Source: BOG-1112 sp964635325 (lineage in GTDB: Bacteria; Bdellovibrionota_B; Oligoflexia; Oligoflexales; Bog-1112). Taken from it: 32,569 nucleotides of DNA. The notes under the pieces were generated by a model, which was not told the DNA's origin, did not search any database, and saw only the letters and a list, made by a program, of their open reading frames with translations. The stretch covers positions 1 through 32,569 of the forward strand of contig CAZWOL010000035.1 of assembly GCA_964635325.1 (NCBI GenBank). Reading direction: 5' to 3'. Positions 23,621-32,410 of the stretch are shown here, piece by piece. Positions within the stretch are counted from its first letter, which is position 1; each line of letters starts with the position of its first letter. Both the position numbers and the translations under genes were made by a program.

Positions 23621-25723
23621 TTGACGGTCTATTTCATTTTTGCATGTGCCGCCCTAGCTATTGTTGCAGCTGCAATTTATGCCAAAAAAGTTTTGTCGAT
23701 CACCATTGATGGTAAGCCTGAAGAGGTTAGTCGCCTGAAAGAGATTTCGGGTGCGATCGCTGAAGGGGCAATGGCCTTTCTGAAAGCTGAATACAAATAC
23801 GTCGGTATTTTTTGCATTTTTTTCGCCGCAGTTATTCTTTTCTCCCTAAACACACCAGGCACAACCATCAACGGTGGTCTGTACAGCGCAGGAGCATTCC
23901 TGCTAGGGGCATTGATTTCAAGCCTCTGCGCCCTGCTCGGTATGACGATTGCTACTAAAGGAAACGTTCGTACCACAGTAGCTGCACGAACAGGTTTGAA
24001 GGCAGCCTTTAATGTTGCATTCCAATCAGGTGCCGTTATGGGCTTGGCGCTTTGCGGTCTTGCAGTATTTGGTCTAATGGGGATCTCTCTACTGTTCGTA
24101 CACCTGATCCAAGATGTGCATTTAGCTATGGAAATGGTCTCCGGCTTTGGCTTGGGGGGCTCAACAGTTGCCCTCTTTGGTCGCGTCGGTGGTGGTATTT
24201 ACACAAAGGCAGCTGACGTTGGTGCAGACCTTGTTGGTAAGGTCGAAGCAGGCATTCCTGAAGATGACCCACGTAACCCAGCTGTTATTGCAGATAACGT
24301 TGGCGATAACGTTGGAGATATTGCTGGTATGGGTGCTGACCTTTTTGGTTCTCTTGCAGAGGCCACTTGTGCAGCTCTCGTAATTGGTGCTTCCACCTAT
24401 GCGATTTCCCAGTCTGAGTCCGCTCTTTACTATCCTATTATGATTTCTGCGACTGGGATTCCCGTCAGTTTGTTCACAATGCTTTTAGCACGTGTCACTG
24501 AGGAAGCTCGTTCGGTTGAGAAAGCTCTGAAGTTCCAACTTATCTTATCGACAGTTCTTATGACTGCAGCTCTGTACTTTTTGACAGACTGGGCTATGGT
24601 TGATCAGTTTGAAATCAAAGATCAGATGGTTAGCAAGTGGCAGGTCTATGGAGCTGTGCTCTCTGGCCTTTGGGGCGGTCTTATCATCGGTTACATCACC
24701 GAATACTTCACCTCACACTCCTACGGTCCTGTACGTCAGATTGCGAAAGCATCACAAACAGGCGCAGCAACCAACATTATCTACGGTCTCAGTGCCGGCT
24801 ACATGTCTGCAGTCGTCCCAGTACTCACAATCGCTGCAATCGTCTACGGTTCTTGGCATTTTGCCGGTATGTACGGTATCGCAATGGCTGCTCTTGGCAT
24901 GATCTCGACAATTGGTGTTGGTCTCACGATCGATGCCTACGGTCCAGTTTCTGACAACGCAGGTGGCGTTGCTGAAATGTCCCATTTGGAAAAAACGGTT
25001 CGCCAACGTACGGACATTCTCGATGCAGCTGGTAATACGACTGCCGCGATCGGCAAAGGCTTCGCTATCGGTTCTGCTGTGCTAACGGGTCTTGCACTCT
25101 TTGCTGCGTTCTTGACAGTTTCAGGAGTAGAAAACCTCGATCTTCTGAATCCAAAAGTATTCGCAGGCCTCTTTGCGGGCTGTGCATTACCTATGCTCTT
25201 TTCTGCTCAAACTATGCGTGCCGTAGGCCGTGCTGCTTTTGGAATGATCGAAGAAGTTCGTCGTCAGTTCCGTGAGATTCCAGGCCTTATGGCAGGAACA
25301 GCCAAACCTGATTATGGTCGTTGCGTGTTCATTTCAACCCAGTTTGCTCTGAAAGAAATGGTCGCCCCAGGGATGCTTGTTCTACTTTCACCGCTAGTAT
25401 TCGGCGTTCTGTTTGGCGTTGAAGCACTTGCTGGTCTACTTGCAGGCGCTCTCGGTGTCGGTGTTGTACAGGCAATTTCCTCCTCCAACTCAGGCGGTGC
25501 TTGGGACAACGCAAAGAAATATATAGAGACAGGTGAATTAGGTGGCAAAGGTTCGGACGCTCACAAAGCAGCTGTCGTTGGTGACACTGTTGGAGATCCG
25601 ATGAAGGATACTTCGGGACCATCTTTGAACATCCTGATGAAGTTGATGGCGATCCTCAGCTTGGTATTTGCCCCCTTCATCATCGGTGCTCATCAGTGGC
25701 TTCTAAACGCTATCGGCTTCTAG
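23621..25723 (+). CDS. hppA: Membrane-bound ion-pumping pyrophosphatase
   Basis: This 700-aa polytopic membrane protein hydrolyses pyrophosphate to pump H+ or Na+ across the inner membrane. The family's PPi-binding segments are complete: DVGADLVGKVEAGIPEDDPR (about 199-218), DNVGDNVGDIAGMGADLFGS, and near the C-terminus GDTVGDPMKDTSGPSLN. The segment GNTTAAIGKG (about 471-480) has Ala then Gly where K+-independent enzymes have Lys and Thr, so this is the K+-dependent type. H+ versus Na+ specificity is not decided by what I can see. TTG start with AGAGAGG six bases upstream. The 3' end overlaps the convergent HesB-like gene by 21 bp. Confidence 0.95.
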   Translation: MTVYFIFACAALAIVAAAIYAKKVLSITIDGKPEEVSRLKEISGAIAEGAMAFLKAEYKYVGIFCIFFAAVILFSLNTPGTTINGGLYSAGAFLLGALISSLCALLGMTIATKGNVRTTVAARTGLKAAFNVAFQSGAVMGLALCGLAVFGLMGISLLFVHLIQDVHLAMEMVSGFGLGGSTVALFGRVGGGIYTKAADVGADLVGKVEAGIPEDDPRNPAVIADNVGDNVGDIAGMGADLFGSLAEATCAALVIGASTYAISQSESALYYPIMISATGIPVSLFTMLLARVTEEARSVEKALKFQLILSTVLMTAALYFLTDWAMVDQFEIKDQMVSKWQVYGAVLSGLWGGLIIGYITEYFTSHSYGPVRQIAKASQTGAATNIIYGLSAGYMSAVVPVLTIAAIVYGSWHFAGMYGIAMAALGMISTIGVGLTIDAYGPVSDNAGGVAEMSHLEKTVRQRTDILDAAGNTTAAIGKGFAIGSAVLTGLALFAAFLTVSGVENLDLLNPKVFAGLFAGCALPMLFSAQTMRAVGRAAFGMIEEVRRQFREIPGLMAGTAKPDYGRCVFISTQFALKEMVAPGMLVLLSPLVFGVLFGVEALAGLLAGALGVGVVQAISSSNSGGAWDNAKKYIETGELGGKGSDAHKAAVVGDTVGDPMKDTSGPSLNILMKLMAILSLVFAPFIIGAHQWLLNAIGF

Positions 25724-26134
25724 AAGCGTACCATCTGTCGCAGGCTTAGGCTCACGACTAGAGAGCAAACGCCCCTCCCACCCTGCTCGTTTAAAGAACT
25801 TACCGCGAAACTTTTTGTGCTGAGGGTTTTCGACAAGAAAGCCCTTGCCGCGTTCATCATCAACCCAAGTCACCGTCGAGGTTTGTACAAACTTTAAGGT
25901 CTCGGGGTCGATGACTACGTCAATATTTTCGTTGCGTTCTGGGTCGCTGAAACAAAAATGCAGGTCTCCCTCGAGCGGATCATCAAAGCTCACCCCGTAA
26001 TTAAAACCATCACATCCCTTGCCAGCAAGGTATATACGTAGGGGTAGGTGTACCCATTGCGGGTTATTGTCTTTGTAAATCAAAGCTTGGCGCACAGCCT
26101 GTGGGTCCATATTCAGAATCGTCAGGTCTTGCAT
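25703..26134 (-). CDS. HesB/IscA-like protein lacking the C-terminal CxC motif
   Basis: This 143-aa protein has the A-type Fe-S carrier fold pattern: LRIYLAGKGCDGFNYGVSFDD with the first conserved Cys (Cys41), then VVIDPETLKFVQTSTVTWVDDE and GKGFLVENP. The usual CxCGxSF ending is replaced by HKKFRGKFF, so two of the three canonical cluster ligands are gone. Cys61 (LHFCF) is the only other cysteine. It may not carry clusters in the usual way. It is divergent from sufB across 136 bp that hold two dyads, so it is plausibly co-regulated with the suf genes. GGAG is ten bases before the ATG. Its end overlaps hppA. Confidence 0.75.
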   Translation of the reverse strand: MQDLTILNMDPQAVRQALIYKDNNPQWVHLPLRIYLAGKGCDGFNYGVSFDDPLEGDLHFCFSDPERNENIDVVIDPETLKFVQTSTVTWVDDERGKGFLVENPQHKKFRGKFFKRAGWEGRLLSSREPKPATDGTLLEADSV

Positions 26135-26169
26135 ATAAAAATAGCTCCACTTTCTGCAGGATCATTCGT

Positions 26170-26196
26170 CTAGGGAACTACATAAAGTTTCCCTAG
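26170..26196. promoter_or_regulatory. 8-bp dyad between hesB-like gene and sufB
   Basis: CTAGGGAA (26170-26177) is the exact reverse complement of TTCCCTAG (26189-26196), with 11 bp between. It lies 36 bp upstream of the hesB-like start, suiting an operator or a leader hairpin. I cannot match it to a named regulator. Confidence 0.4.
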
Positions 26197-26200
26197 ATCA

Positions 26201-26223
26201 ATGTCGACTAAATTGGTAGACAT
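26201..26223. promoter_or_regulatory. Candidate IscR/Rrf2-type operator upstream of sufB
   Basis: A 23-bp dyad centred at 26212 pairs 9 of 11 positions and contains GACTAAATTGGTAGAC. The left half and centre fit the E. coli IscR type 1 core (GACTRWWWY), with deviations in the right half. The IscR-like gene at the end of this operon is the natural candidate to bind it. It is 48 bp upstream of the sufB start. Confidence 0.45.
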
Positions 26224-26270
26224 ATCAGCGATGTTCGCTTAAGTCCTAAAATATTTGAGAAAAGAGTGCC

Positions 26271-27707
26271 GTGAGCCAGCCAAAAAAAGAAGACTTTTCC
26301 AATAGCGAGTACAAGTTCGGCTTCGTAAGCTCGGTCGACACCGAGGTCTTTGCAAAGGGCTTGAACGAAGACATCGTTCGACGCATTTCAGCTATCAAGC
26401 ACGAACCTGACTTTATGTTGGAGTTCAGGCTGAAAGCATTTCGTCATTGGCAAACCCTCAAGGAGCCCCACTGGGCCAAAGCTGAGTATGCCCCCATCGA
26501 TTACCAAGATGTTCGCTACCATGCTGCGCCTAAGAGTGGAAAACCCAAAAGCCTCGTCGATGTCGATGCTGAGGTTCTGCGAACCTTCGAACGTTTGGGC
26601 ATTCCATTGTCCGAACAAAAGCGTCTGACCAATGTTGCTGTCGATGCTGTATTCGATAGCGTTTCGGTAGGGACCACACACCAAGCTGAGCTAGCCAAAC
26701 ACGGAGTCGTATTTTGCTCCTTCACAGAAGCGCTCACCAAGTATCCTGACCTCGTCAAAAAATATATTGGTTCGGTAGTTCCCTACAAAGATAATTTCTT
26801 TGCTGCTCTCAACTCTGCTGTCTTCAGCGATGGCTCCTTTGTCTACATTCCCAAAGGAGTCCACTGTCCCCTCGATCTTTCGACATACTTTCGCATCAAT
26901 GCTGCAGAAGTTGGGCAGTTTGAACGTACGCTCATCATTGCGGATGAAGGTTCACGCGTTAACTACCTTGAAGGATGCACAGCTCCGATTCGTGATGAAA
27001 ACCAACTACACGCGGCCGTTGTCGAGTTGGTTGCATTGAAAGATGCCGAAATCAATTATTCGACAGTCCAAAACTGGTATGCAGGTGACGCAAATGGTAT
27101 TGGTGGTATCTACAACTTCGTTACCAAACGTGGACTTTGTCAGGGAGATAACTCACAGATCTCCTGGACCCAGGTTGAGACAGGTTCTGCAATCACTTGG
27201 AAATATCCAAGCGTGGTTCTCAAGGGAGACAACTCACGCGGAGAGTTTTACTCGGTTGCTTTGACCAATAAAAAAATGCAGGCAGACACCGGGACCAAGA
27301 TGATACATCTCGGAAAAAATACGTCGAGTCGCATTATTTCCAAAGGAATCTCAGCAGACCATTCAAGCAATACCTATCGTGGACAAGTGCGTATTGCCGC
27401 TTCTGCAGACAATGCACGCAACTACACTTGTTGTGATTCGATGCTTGTGGGATCTCAGGCAAAAGCGAATACCTATCCCAATATTGAAGTCAAAAACAAT
27501 AGCGCAAATGTCGAGCATGAAGCTTCGACATCTAAGATAAGCACGGAAGAACTCTTTTATTTCAAGTCACGAGGGATCAACGAGGAACAGGCGATCAGCC
27601 TCTTGCTCAATGGCTTCTGCAAAGAAGTTTTCAATAAGCTCCCACTTGAATTCTCGGTCGAAGCTGTGAAGCTTCTTGAAATGAAACTCGAAGATAGCAT
27701 CGGTTAG
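26271..27707 (+). CDS. sufB: Fe-S cluster assembly scaffold SufB
   Basis: This 478-aa protein is of normal SufB length. It is the core scaffold subunit of the SufBCD complex that builds Fe-S clusters in the cytoplasm. Diagnostic stretches are IPKGVHCPLDLSTYFRIN, NYLEGCTAPIRDENQLHAAV, SAITWKYPSVVLKGDNSRGE and NYTCCDSMLVG. The second Cys there (about 388) aligns with E. coli SufB Cys405, and EHEASTSK carries the conserved Glu. GTG start; the ribosome site is weak. It is the first gene of a same-strand operon with sufC, sufD, sufU, nfu, nadA and an Rrf2 regulator. Confidence 0.95.
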   Translation: MSQPKKEDFSNSEYKFGFVSSVDTEVFAKGLNEDIVRRISAIKHEPDFMLEFRLKAFRHWQTLKEPHWAKAEYAPIDYQDVRYHAAPKSGKPKSLVDVDAEVLRTFERLGIPLSEQKRLTNVAVDAVFDSVSVGTTHQAELAKHGVVFCSFTEALTKYPDLVKKYIGSVVPYKDNFFAALNSAVFSDGSFVYIPKGVHCPLDLSTYFRINAAEVGQFERTLIIADEGSRVNYLEGCTAPIRDENQLHAAVVELVALKDAEINYSTVQNWYAGDANGIGGIYNFVTKRGLCQGDNSQISWTQVETGSAITWKYPSVVLKGDNSRGEFYSVALTNKKMQADTGTKMIHLGKNTSSRIISKGISADHSSNTYRGQVRIAASADNARNYTCCDSMLVGSQAKANTYPNIEVKNNSANVEHEASTSKISTEELFYFKSRGINEEQAISLLLNGFCKEVFNKLPLEFSVEAVKLLEMKLEDSIG

Positions 27708-27754
27708 ATGGGCTATCTCTAAGTCGGAACTCAGTATCTAAGTAAGGCAAAATC

Positions 27755-28507
27755 ATGCTCGACATTCGTAATTTAGAAGCCTCTGTCAATAATGTTTCCA
27801 TTCTGAAGGGCCTCAACCTCGAAGTCAAAGAAGGCGAAGTACATGCCATTATGGGACCGAATGGTTCTGGCAAAAGTACGCTTTCCAAAATTCTAGCAGG
27901 TCACCCCGACTACACCGTAACAGGTGGTTCTATCCAGTATGAGATCAATATGCGGATGAAGAACCTCTGCGACTTAAGTCCTGATGAACGCGCTCGCGAA
28001 GGCATTTTTCTTGCGTTTCAATACCCGACCGAAGTTCCGGGTGTCAGCAACTTCGAATTTCTGCGAGCAGCATTCAATGCAGTCACTGTACACCAAGGTG
28101 GGCAGGAGATGGACACACTCGACTTCAGGGACTTTCTTAGCGAAAAAGCTTCTGCTTTGGGGATCGATGAATCTTTTATAAGTCGCCAACTCAACGTTGA
28201 TCTTTCTGGTGGTGAAAAAAAACGGAATGAGATTTTACAAATAGCAGTACTTTCACCACGCCTCTGCATATTGGACGAAACAGACTCGGGTCTGGATGTT
28301 GACTCCTTACGTGCAGTTGCTTCTGGAATCAATCGTCTACGTAGCAAATCCAATTCCTTTGTCTTGATTACTCACTACCAACGTATTCTGAATTATGTGA
28401 TCCCAGACAAGGTCCACATTTTGAGCAATGGACGCATTGTCAAATCTGGCACCTACGAATTGGCCAAAGAAGTCGAAGAAAAGGGCTATGAGCCCTTTTT
28501 GAGCTAG
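27755..28507 (+). CDS. sufC: Fe-S assembly ATPase SufC
   Basis: This 250-aa ABC-type ATPase energises the SufBCD scaffold. Walker A GPNGSGKST lies at about 35-43, the signature LSGGEKKRNE near 150, and Walker B LCILDETDSGLD with the SufC-typical Asp-Ser in place of the usual Pro, followed by the switch His in LITHYQRIL. Length is normal. It starts 47 bp after sufB and ends 9 bp before sufD. Confidence 0.95.
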   Translation: MLDIRNLEASVNNVSILKGLNLEVKEGEVHAIMGPNGSGKSTLSKILAGHPDYTVTGGSIQYEINMRMKNLCDLSPDERAREGIFLAFQYPTEVPGVSNFEFLRAAFNAVTVHQGGQEMDTLDFRDFLSEKASALGIDESFISRQLNVDLSGGEKKRNEILQIAVLSPRLCILDETDSGLDVDSLRAVASGINRLRSKSNSFVLITHYQRILNYVIPDKVHILSNGRIVKSGTYELAKEVEEKGYEPFLS

Positions 28508-28516
28508 GGAGGCACC

Positions 28517-29848
28517 ATGCTAGCTTCAGCCAAACCATTTGAGCAAGCCTTTGATAGTTTTGCTCGTTCAAACTCAGGTTCATCCCAGTGGATGACAGCT
28601 CTACATCAGTCCAGCAAAGAAAATTTTCTAGCTCAAGGGCTACCAACCCTTAAGGATGAAGAATGGAAGTATATCAGCCTGCGCCCACTCCAACAGAATT
28701 CGTTTCGTTGGATGGAGCCATCGTCTGAGCCCCTGAAGGAGTTCTTACAAGATCTTCACATTCCAGATGCGCATACAATCGTGATGGTCGATGGACATGT
28801 ACAAGTGGCAACGCTTAGTGGTCTAAACTTTGAAATTTTACCCTTAGGCAAAGCACTTGCACAAAATTCAGACCTTTTAGCAAAGCTACTTAAGAATGCA
28901 GACAGTACACATAGCAATGCATTCACGACTTTGAATCAAGCTTTTCTAAAAGAAGGGTGCTGCATCCTTTTGAAGAGTGGTGAAAAGGTCACAAAAAATG
29001 TTCACCTACTCAACATCATCAATGGTTCTGCTGATCCCAGAGCTTGTTTTACACGCAATCTTATTCATCTCGAAAAAAATGCAGAACTTAACCTTATAGA
29101 GACTGTTGTCAGTGCTGATCATGCCAGTTCAGATCTGGTCTTTTGCAATACAGTGACGGATCTTATCCTCGAAGAGGGTGCACAGATTTCGTATAAGAAA
29201 TTTCAGCGTCAGGGGAACGCCCATATTTACACCGGCCATACACGCTGCTATCAGCAGAGAGCCTCACATGTGAATGCGTTTTTTGATACTTGTGGTGGTG
29301 GACTTTCGCACGAGGGCATCAGTGTAAAACTAGTTGGTGAGCAGGCTGAAGCAAAACTGCGTGGGCTCTTTCACACACATGATCGCGAGCACACCAGCTA
29401 CAGTGTTTTTGTAGAACACGCGGCATCTTATACAAAGAGCTACCAGCTCTTCAAGGGGGTTGCTGAAGGACATTCGCGAGGTGTATTCAATGCTCAAATT
29501 GAAGTGCGTGAGGGCCTCAAGCAAATCAATGCACGTCAGCTTACAAAGAATCTCCTCCTCGGAAAAGATGCTGAGATCGATGCCAAACCGACGCTCCTGA
29601 TCGATTCTGACGATGTCAAATGTTCACATGGTGCTGCAATCGGTCGCCTACGTAATGATGAGATCTTTTATTTGGAAGCCCGGGGCATTCCCAAGTTAAA
29701 AGCAGAAGCCATATTAAGTGCTGCCTTCACTCACGAAGTCTTACTCGACATTAAGGATGAAAAGGCTAAGGATGAAATTCTGAAGCACCAGTTCCAGCTT
29801 GCTCAACTTTTTCCCGCAGCAGCTTCGCAAGGAGGGCTTGCATCGTGA
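28517..29848 (+). CDS. sufD: Fe-S assembly protein SufD
   Basis: This 443-aa paralogue of SufB forms the SufB-SufD heterodimer. It has the N-terminal LKDEEWKYISLRPL segment, a beta-helix middle with LNLIETVVSADHASSDLV, and the C-terminal VKCSHGAAIGRLRNDEIFYLEARGI segment, in which the His corresponds to the cluster-assembly His of E. coli SufD. GGGAGGC precedes the ATG. It overlaps the next gene by four bases (GTGA). Confidence 0.95.
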   Translation: MLASAKPFEQAFDSFARSNSGSSQWMTALHQSSKENFLAQGLPTLKDEEWKYISLRPLQQNSFRWMEPSSEPLKEFLQDLHIPDAHTIVMVDGHVQVATLSGLNFEILPLGKALAQNSDLLAKLLKNADSTHSNAFTTLNQAFLKEGCCILLKSGEKVTKNVHLLNIINGSADPRACFTRNLIHLEKNAELNLIETVVSADHASSDLVFCNTVTDLILEEGAQISYKKFQRQGNAHIYTGHTRCYQQRASHVNAFFDTCGGGLSHEGISVKLVGEQAEAKLRGLFHTHDREHTSYSVFVEHAASYTKSYQLFKGVAEGHSRGVFNAQIEVREGLKQINARQLTKNLLLGKDAEIDAKPTLLIDSDDVKCSHGAAIGRLRNDEIFYLEARGIPKLKAEAILSAAFTHEVLLDIKDEKAKDEILKHQFQLAQLFPAAASQGGLAS

Positions 29849-30297
29849 GTTCATTTGAAGACGATCTGTATCAGCAAGTCATTTTAGACCACAATCGCAG
29901 TCCCAAGAATTTTCGGGAACTCGAGAATGCAACTTTAAAAGCTGAGGGTTTTAATCCACTCTGTGGTGACCATCTGTGGATTTATGCAAAAACAGATGCT
30001 GAGTCTCGCATTCAAGAATTATGCTTTCAAGGTTCTGGTTGTGCGATCAGCAAGGCTTCGGCCTCAATGATGACGGTCAGTTTAAAAGGTAAAACAATTG
30101 CTGAAGCGAACCAAATTTTTGAAGAGTTTCATCAGTTAATCACTGGTGAAACGGTAGCTTCGGATAATCACCTCGGCAAATTGAAAATTTTTTCGGGTGT
30201 TTGTCGCTATCCTTCACGCGTCAAATGTGCTGGTCTCGCTTGGCATACACTCCATGGGGCCCTTGCAAAAGGTCAGACTTTGGTGAGTACGGAGTAA
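29845..30297 (+). CDS. sufU: SufU-type zinc-dependent sulfur acceptor / scaffold
   Basis: This 150-aa protein belongs to the SufU branch of the IscU family. Ligand positions match Bacillus subtilis SufU closely: Cys40-x-Asp42 (NPLCGD), Cys66 (GSGCAIS) and Cys128 (RVKCAGLAW). The longer segment before Cys128 separates it from IscU. In known systems SufU takes persulfide from the cysteine desulfurase SufS, but no sufS gene is present in this operon, where it would normally stand between sufD and sufU. GTG start overlapping the sufD stop. Confidence 0.92.
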   Translation: MSSFEDDLYQQVILDHNRSPKNFRELENATLKAEGFNPLCGDHLWIYAKTDAESRIQELCFQGSGCAISKASASMMTVSLKGKTIAEANQIFEEFHQLITGETVASDNHLGKLKIFSGVCRYPSRVKCAGLAWHTLHGALAKGQTLVSTE

Positions 30298-30300
30298 GTT

Positions 30301-30855
30301 ATGGTTAAATTTAGAATACAGGGCACACCAAATCCTAAGGCACGTAAATATTTGGTCGACAAAGATTTGAAAAATGCCGGCAAGGTGACCTACAAGAACA
30401 AAAATGAGTGCGCACACATTCCTATGGCTGTGGAGCTTTTTGCGATCCCAGGGGTGGAGCAGATTCACTTTTTTGAGAATGTTGTTACCGTCACCCAAGG
30501 TGGCTACCACGACTGGTCTGAGATCGACCAGCGCGTACAGGATGCGATCACAAAACATATTGTAGAACATGATCCTCAGTTCATAGAGTTTCCTGATAAG
30601 CCCAAGCCTGAAAAGCCTGCACATTGGACACCGACGATGGATCGCATCGACAAGATTTTGGATGATATGATTCGTCCGAGTCTACAGATGGACGGAGGTG
30701 ATATCGAACTTATCGACATGGCTGATAAAGTTTTAACCATCCGTTATATGGGAGCCTGTGGGGGTTGTCCGAGCTCGATGTCCGGAACCCTAGAAGCCAT
30801 ACGCTCCATTATCAAAGATGAACTCGATGAAGAGATCGAGATCGTAGCTATCTAG
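30301..30855 (+). CDS. nfu: Nfu-type Fe-S cluster carrier
   Basis: This 184-aa protein has two domains. The N-terminal Nfu_N domain (MVKFRIQGTPNPKARKYLVD, to about residue 85) is joined by a Pro/Lys linker to a C-terminal NifU-like domain with the cluster-binding Cys153-x2-Cys156 (GACGGCPSS). It delivers clusters to clients, one of which (NadA) is encoded next. It starts 3 bp after the sufU stop. Confidence 0.93.
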   Translation: MVKFRIQGTPNPKARKYLVDKDLKNAGKVTYKNKNECAHIPMAVELFAIPGVEQIHFFENVVTVTQGGYHDWSEIDQRVQDAITKHIVEHDPQFIEFPDKPKPEKPAHWTPTMDRIDKILDDMIRPSLQMDGGDIELIDMADKVLTIRYMGACGGCPSSMSGTLEAIRSIIKDELDEEIEIVAI

Positions 30856-30864
30856 AGAGTTAGA

Positions 30865-31914
30865 ATGATGTTTACTGATATCGACAAAACCTATGAGATG
30901 CTTTGTAAGCGTTTGGAAAAAGTATCACCCAAAGCTGAGCTTTATCTGCAGGCTGAGCGTATTGTTGCGATCGAACGTTTAAAAAAAGAACGTAACGCAA
31001 TCATTTTGGGCCACAACTATATGGAGCCCGCACTCTACCAATCTGTATGTGATTTTAAAGGGGACTCACTACAACTTGCACGACGTTCTGCAGAGACAGA
31101 TGCCGATGTCATCGTCTTCTGTGGTGTGCGTTTTATGGCTGAGACTGCAAAAATTCTCAATCCAACTAAGACGGTTTTGGTTCCGTCTGAACGAGCAGGG
31201 TGTTCGTTGGCATCGAGTATTACGGCTCAGGATGTACGAGATCTGAAAGCACTCTACCCCGGTGTTCCCGTGGTGACCTATGTCAATACATATGCTGATG
31301 TTAAGGCTGAATCTGACATTTGCTGCACATCAAGCAATGCTTTGAAGATCGTGAACTCACTCGACTGTGATCAAATATTGTTTATTCCGGATGAATATTT
31401 TGCGGGCAACATAGCACGCGCCAGCGGGCGCAAGTTGATTACTCCAACACGCGATCCTGCATCGCTAAAACAAAAGACCGAAGGGGTTGAAAAGGTCCTC
31501 ATTGGATGGCCAGGCAAGTGTGAAGTACACGAACGTTTTACTGTGCAAGACATTGTGGACGTACGTAAGCAGTTCCCAGATGTGACGATTCTTGCGCATC
31601 CAGAATGCTCTCCTAAGGTTGTCGAAGCTTCGGACTTTTCCGGTAGCACCTCAGAGATGATTCATTTTGTCAAAGAGCGTAAAGCTGATCAATACCTGCT
31701 TTTGACCGAATGCTCGATGGCTGACAACATCATTGCAGAAAATCCAGAACGTGAATTACTACGTATGTGCAGCATGCGATGCCCCCACATGGCAGAGATC
31801 ACACTCGAGATGACACAAAAAGCTCTGGAACAGACGCGCTACGTTGTCGAAGTTCCTGAGGACATCCGAGTCCGAGCCAAACGCGCCATCGACCGCATGC
31901 TTGCTATTCATTAG
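30865..31914 (+). CDS. nadA: Quinolinate synthase NadA
   Basis: This 349-aa 4Fe-4S enzyme condenses iminoaspartate with dihydroxyacetone phosphate to quinolinate in NAD synthesis. It has the expected AIILGHNYMEPALYQ, VFCGVRFMAETAKIL and SERAGCSLA segments. Likely cluster ligands are Cys113, Cys219 (WPGKCEVH) and Cys306 (RCPHM). Length matches E. coli NadA. Its presence in the suf operon makes sense as an Fe-S client. ATG at 30865; the next codon is also ATG. Confidence 0.95.
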   Translation: MMFTDIDKTYEMLCKRLEKVSPKAELYLQAERIVAIERLKKERNAIILGHNYMEPALYQSVCDFKGDSLQLARRSAETDADVIVFCGVRFMAETAKILNPTKTVLVPSERAGCSLASSITAQDVRDLKALYPGVPVVTYVNTYADVKAESDICCTSSNALKIVNSLDCDQILFIPDEYFAGNIARASGRKLITPTRDPASLKQKTEGVEKVLIGWPGKCEVHERFTVQDIVDVRKQFPDVTILAHPECSPKVVEASDFSGSTSEMIHFVKERKADQYLLLTECSMADNIIAENPERELLRMCSMRCPHMAEITLEMTQKALEQTRYVVEVPEDIRVRAKRAIDRMLAIH

Positions 31915-31926
31915 GTTGAGGCTTGC

Positions 31927-32403
31927 TTGAATCTCACCGCAAAAAGTCGCTACGCTCTCAAGATCATGATGGACCTAGCTGCGCACGCAGAACAGGGTCA
32001 TCAGCAACGACAGAGCATTGCCTTGCGCCAGAGCATTCCTCTCGACTTTATGGATCAGATTACAGCTCGCCTACGTGCGAAGGGATTGATCGAAAGCATA
32101 CGTGGACGTAGTGGTGGATTTTTTCTTGTAAAGCCTCCGCAAGAGATCTCATTGTGGGACATATTTCAAGCAGTCGAAGACAACCTCTATGCTGTCAAAT
32201 GTATGGATCATGAGAGCTGTAATATTCAAGACTCGTGCATCAGCGTCGACGCTTGGAACGATGTCTACGGGTTGATTCGCAATGCGCTATCACAGCAAAA
32301 ACTCTCAGACAGTGTAGAGAAAAGCAAACGAACATCGGCAAAGAGCCCAACTCCGAGAGAGGTTTCTGTCTCCACTCAAGGCAGCTGCGACCGTCCTCAT
32401 TGA
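31927..32403 (+). CDS. IscR-like Rrf2 family transcriptional regulator
   Basis: This is a 158-aa protein. The Rrf2 winged helix is at the N-terminus (LTAKSRYALKIMMDLA, then IESIRGRSGGFFLVKP). Cysteines at 92, 98 and 104 (C-x5-C-x5-C) sit at the same positions as the 2Fe-2S ligands of E. coli IscR. The fourth IscR ligand, His107, is Val here (CISVDAW). It probably senses Fe-S status and represses or activates the suf operon it terminates, through the dyad upstream of sufB. TTG start with TTGAGG five bases upstream. A Ser/Lys-rich tail follows residue ~130. Confidence 0.88.
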   Translation: MNLTAKSRYALKIMMDLAAHAEQGHQQRQSIALRQSIPLDFMDQITARLRAKGLIESIRGRSGGFFLVKPPQEISLWDIFQAVEDNLYAVKCMDHESCNIQDSCISVDAWNDVYGLIRNALSQQKLSDSVEKSKRTSAKSPTPREVSVSTQGSCDRPH

Positions 32404-32410
32404 GGTAGGT

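Noticed and set aside
29155..29167. GTGACGGATCTTA in sufD, matching 13 bases of the 21-bp repeats at 89-172
   Set aside because: A single short match inside a conserved coding sequence; most likely coincidence.
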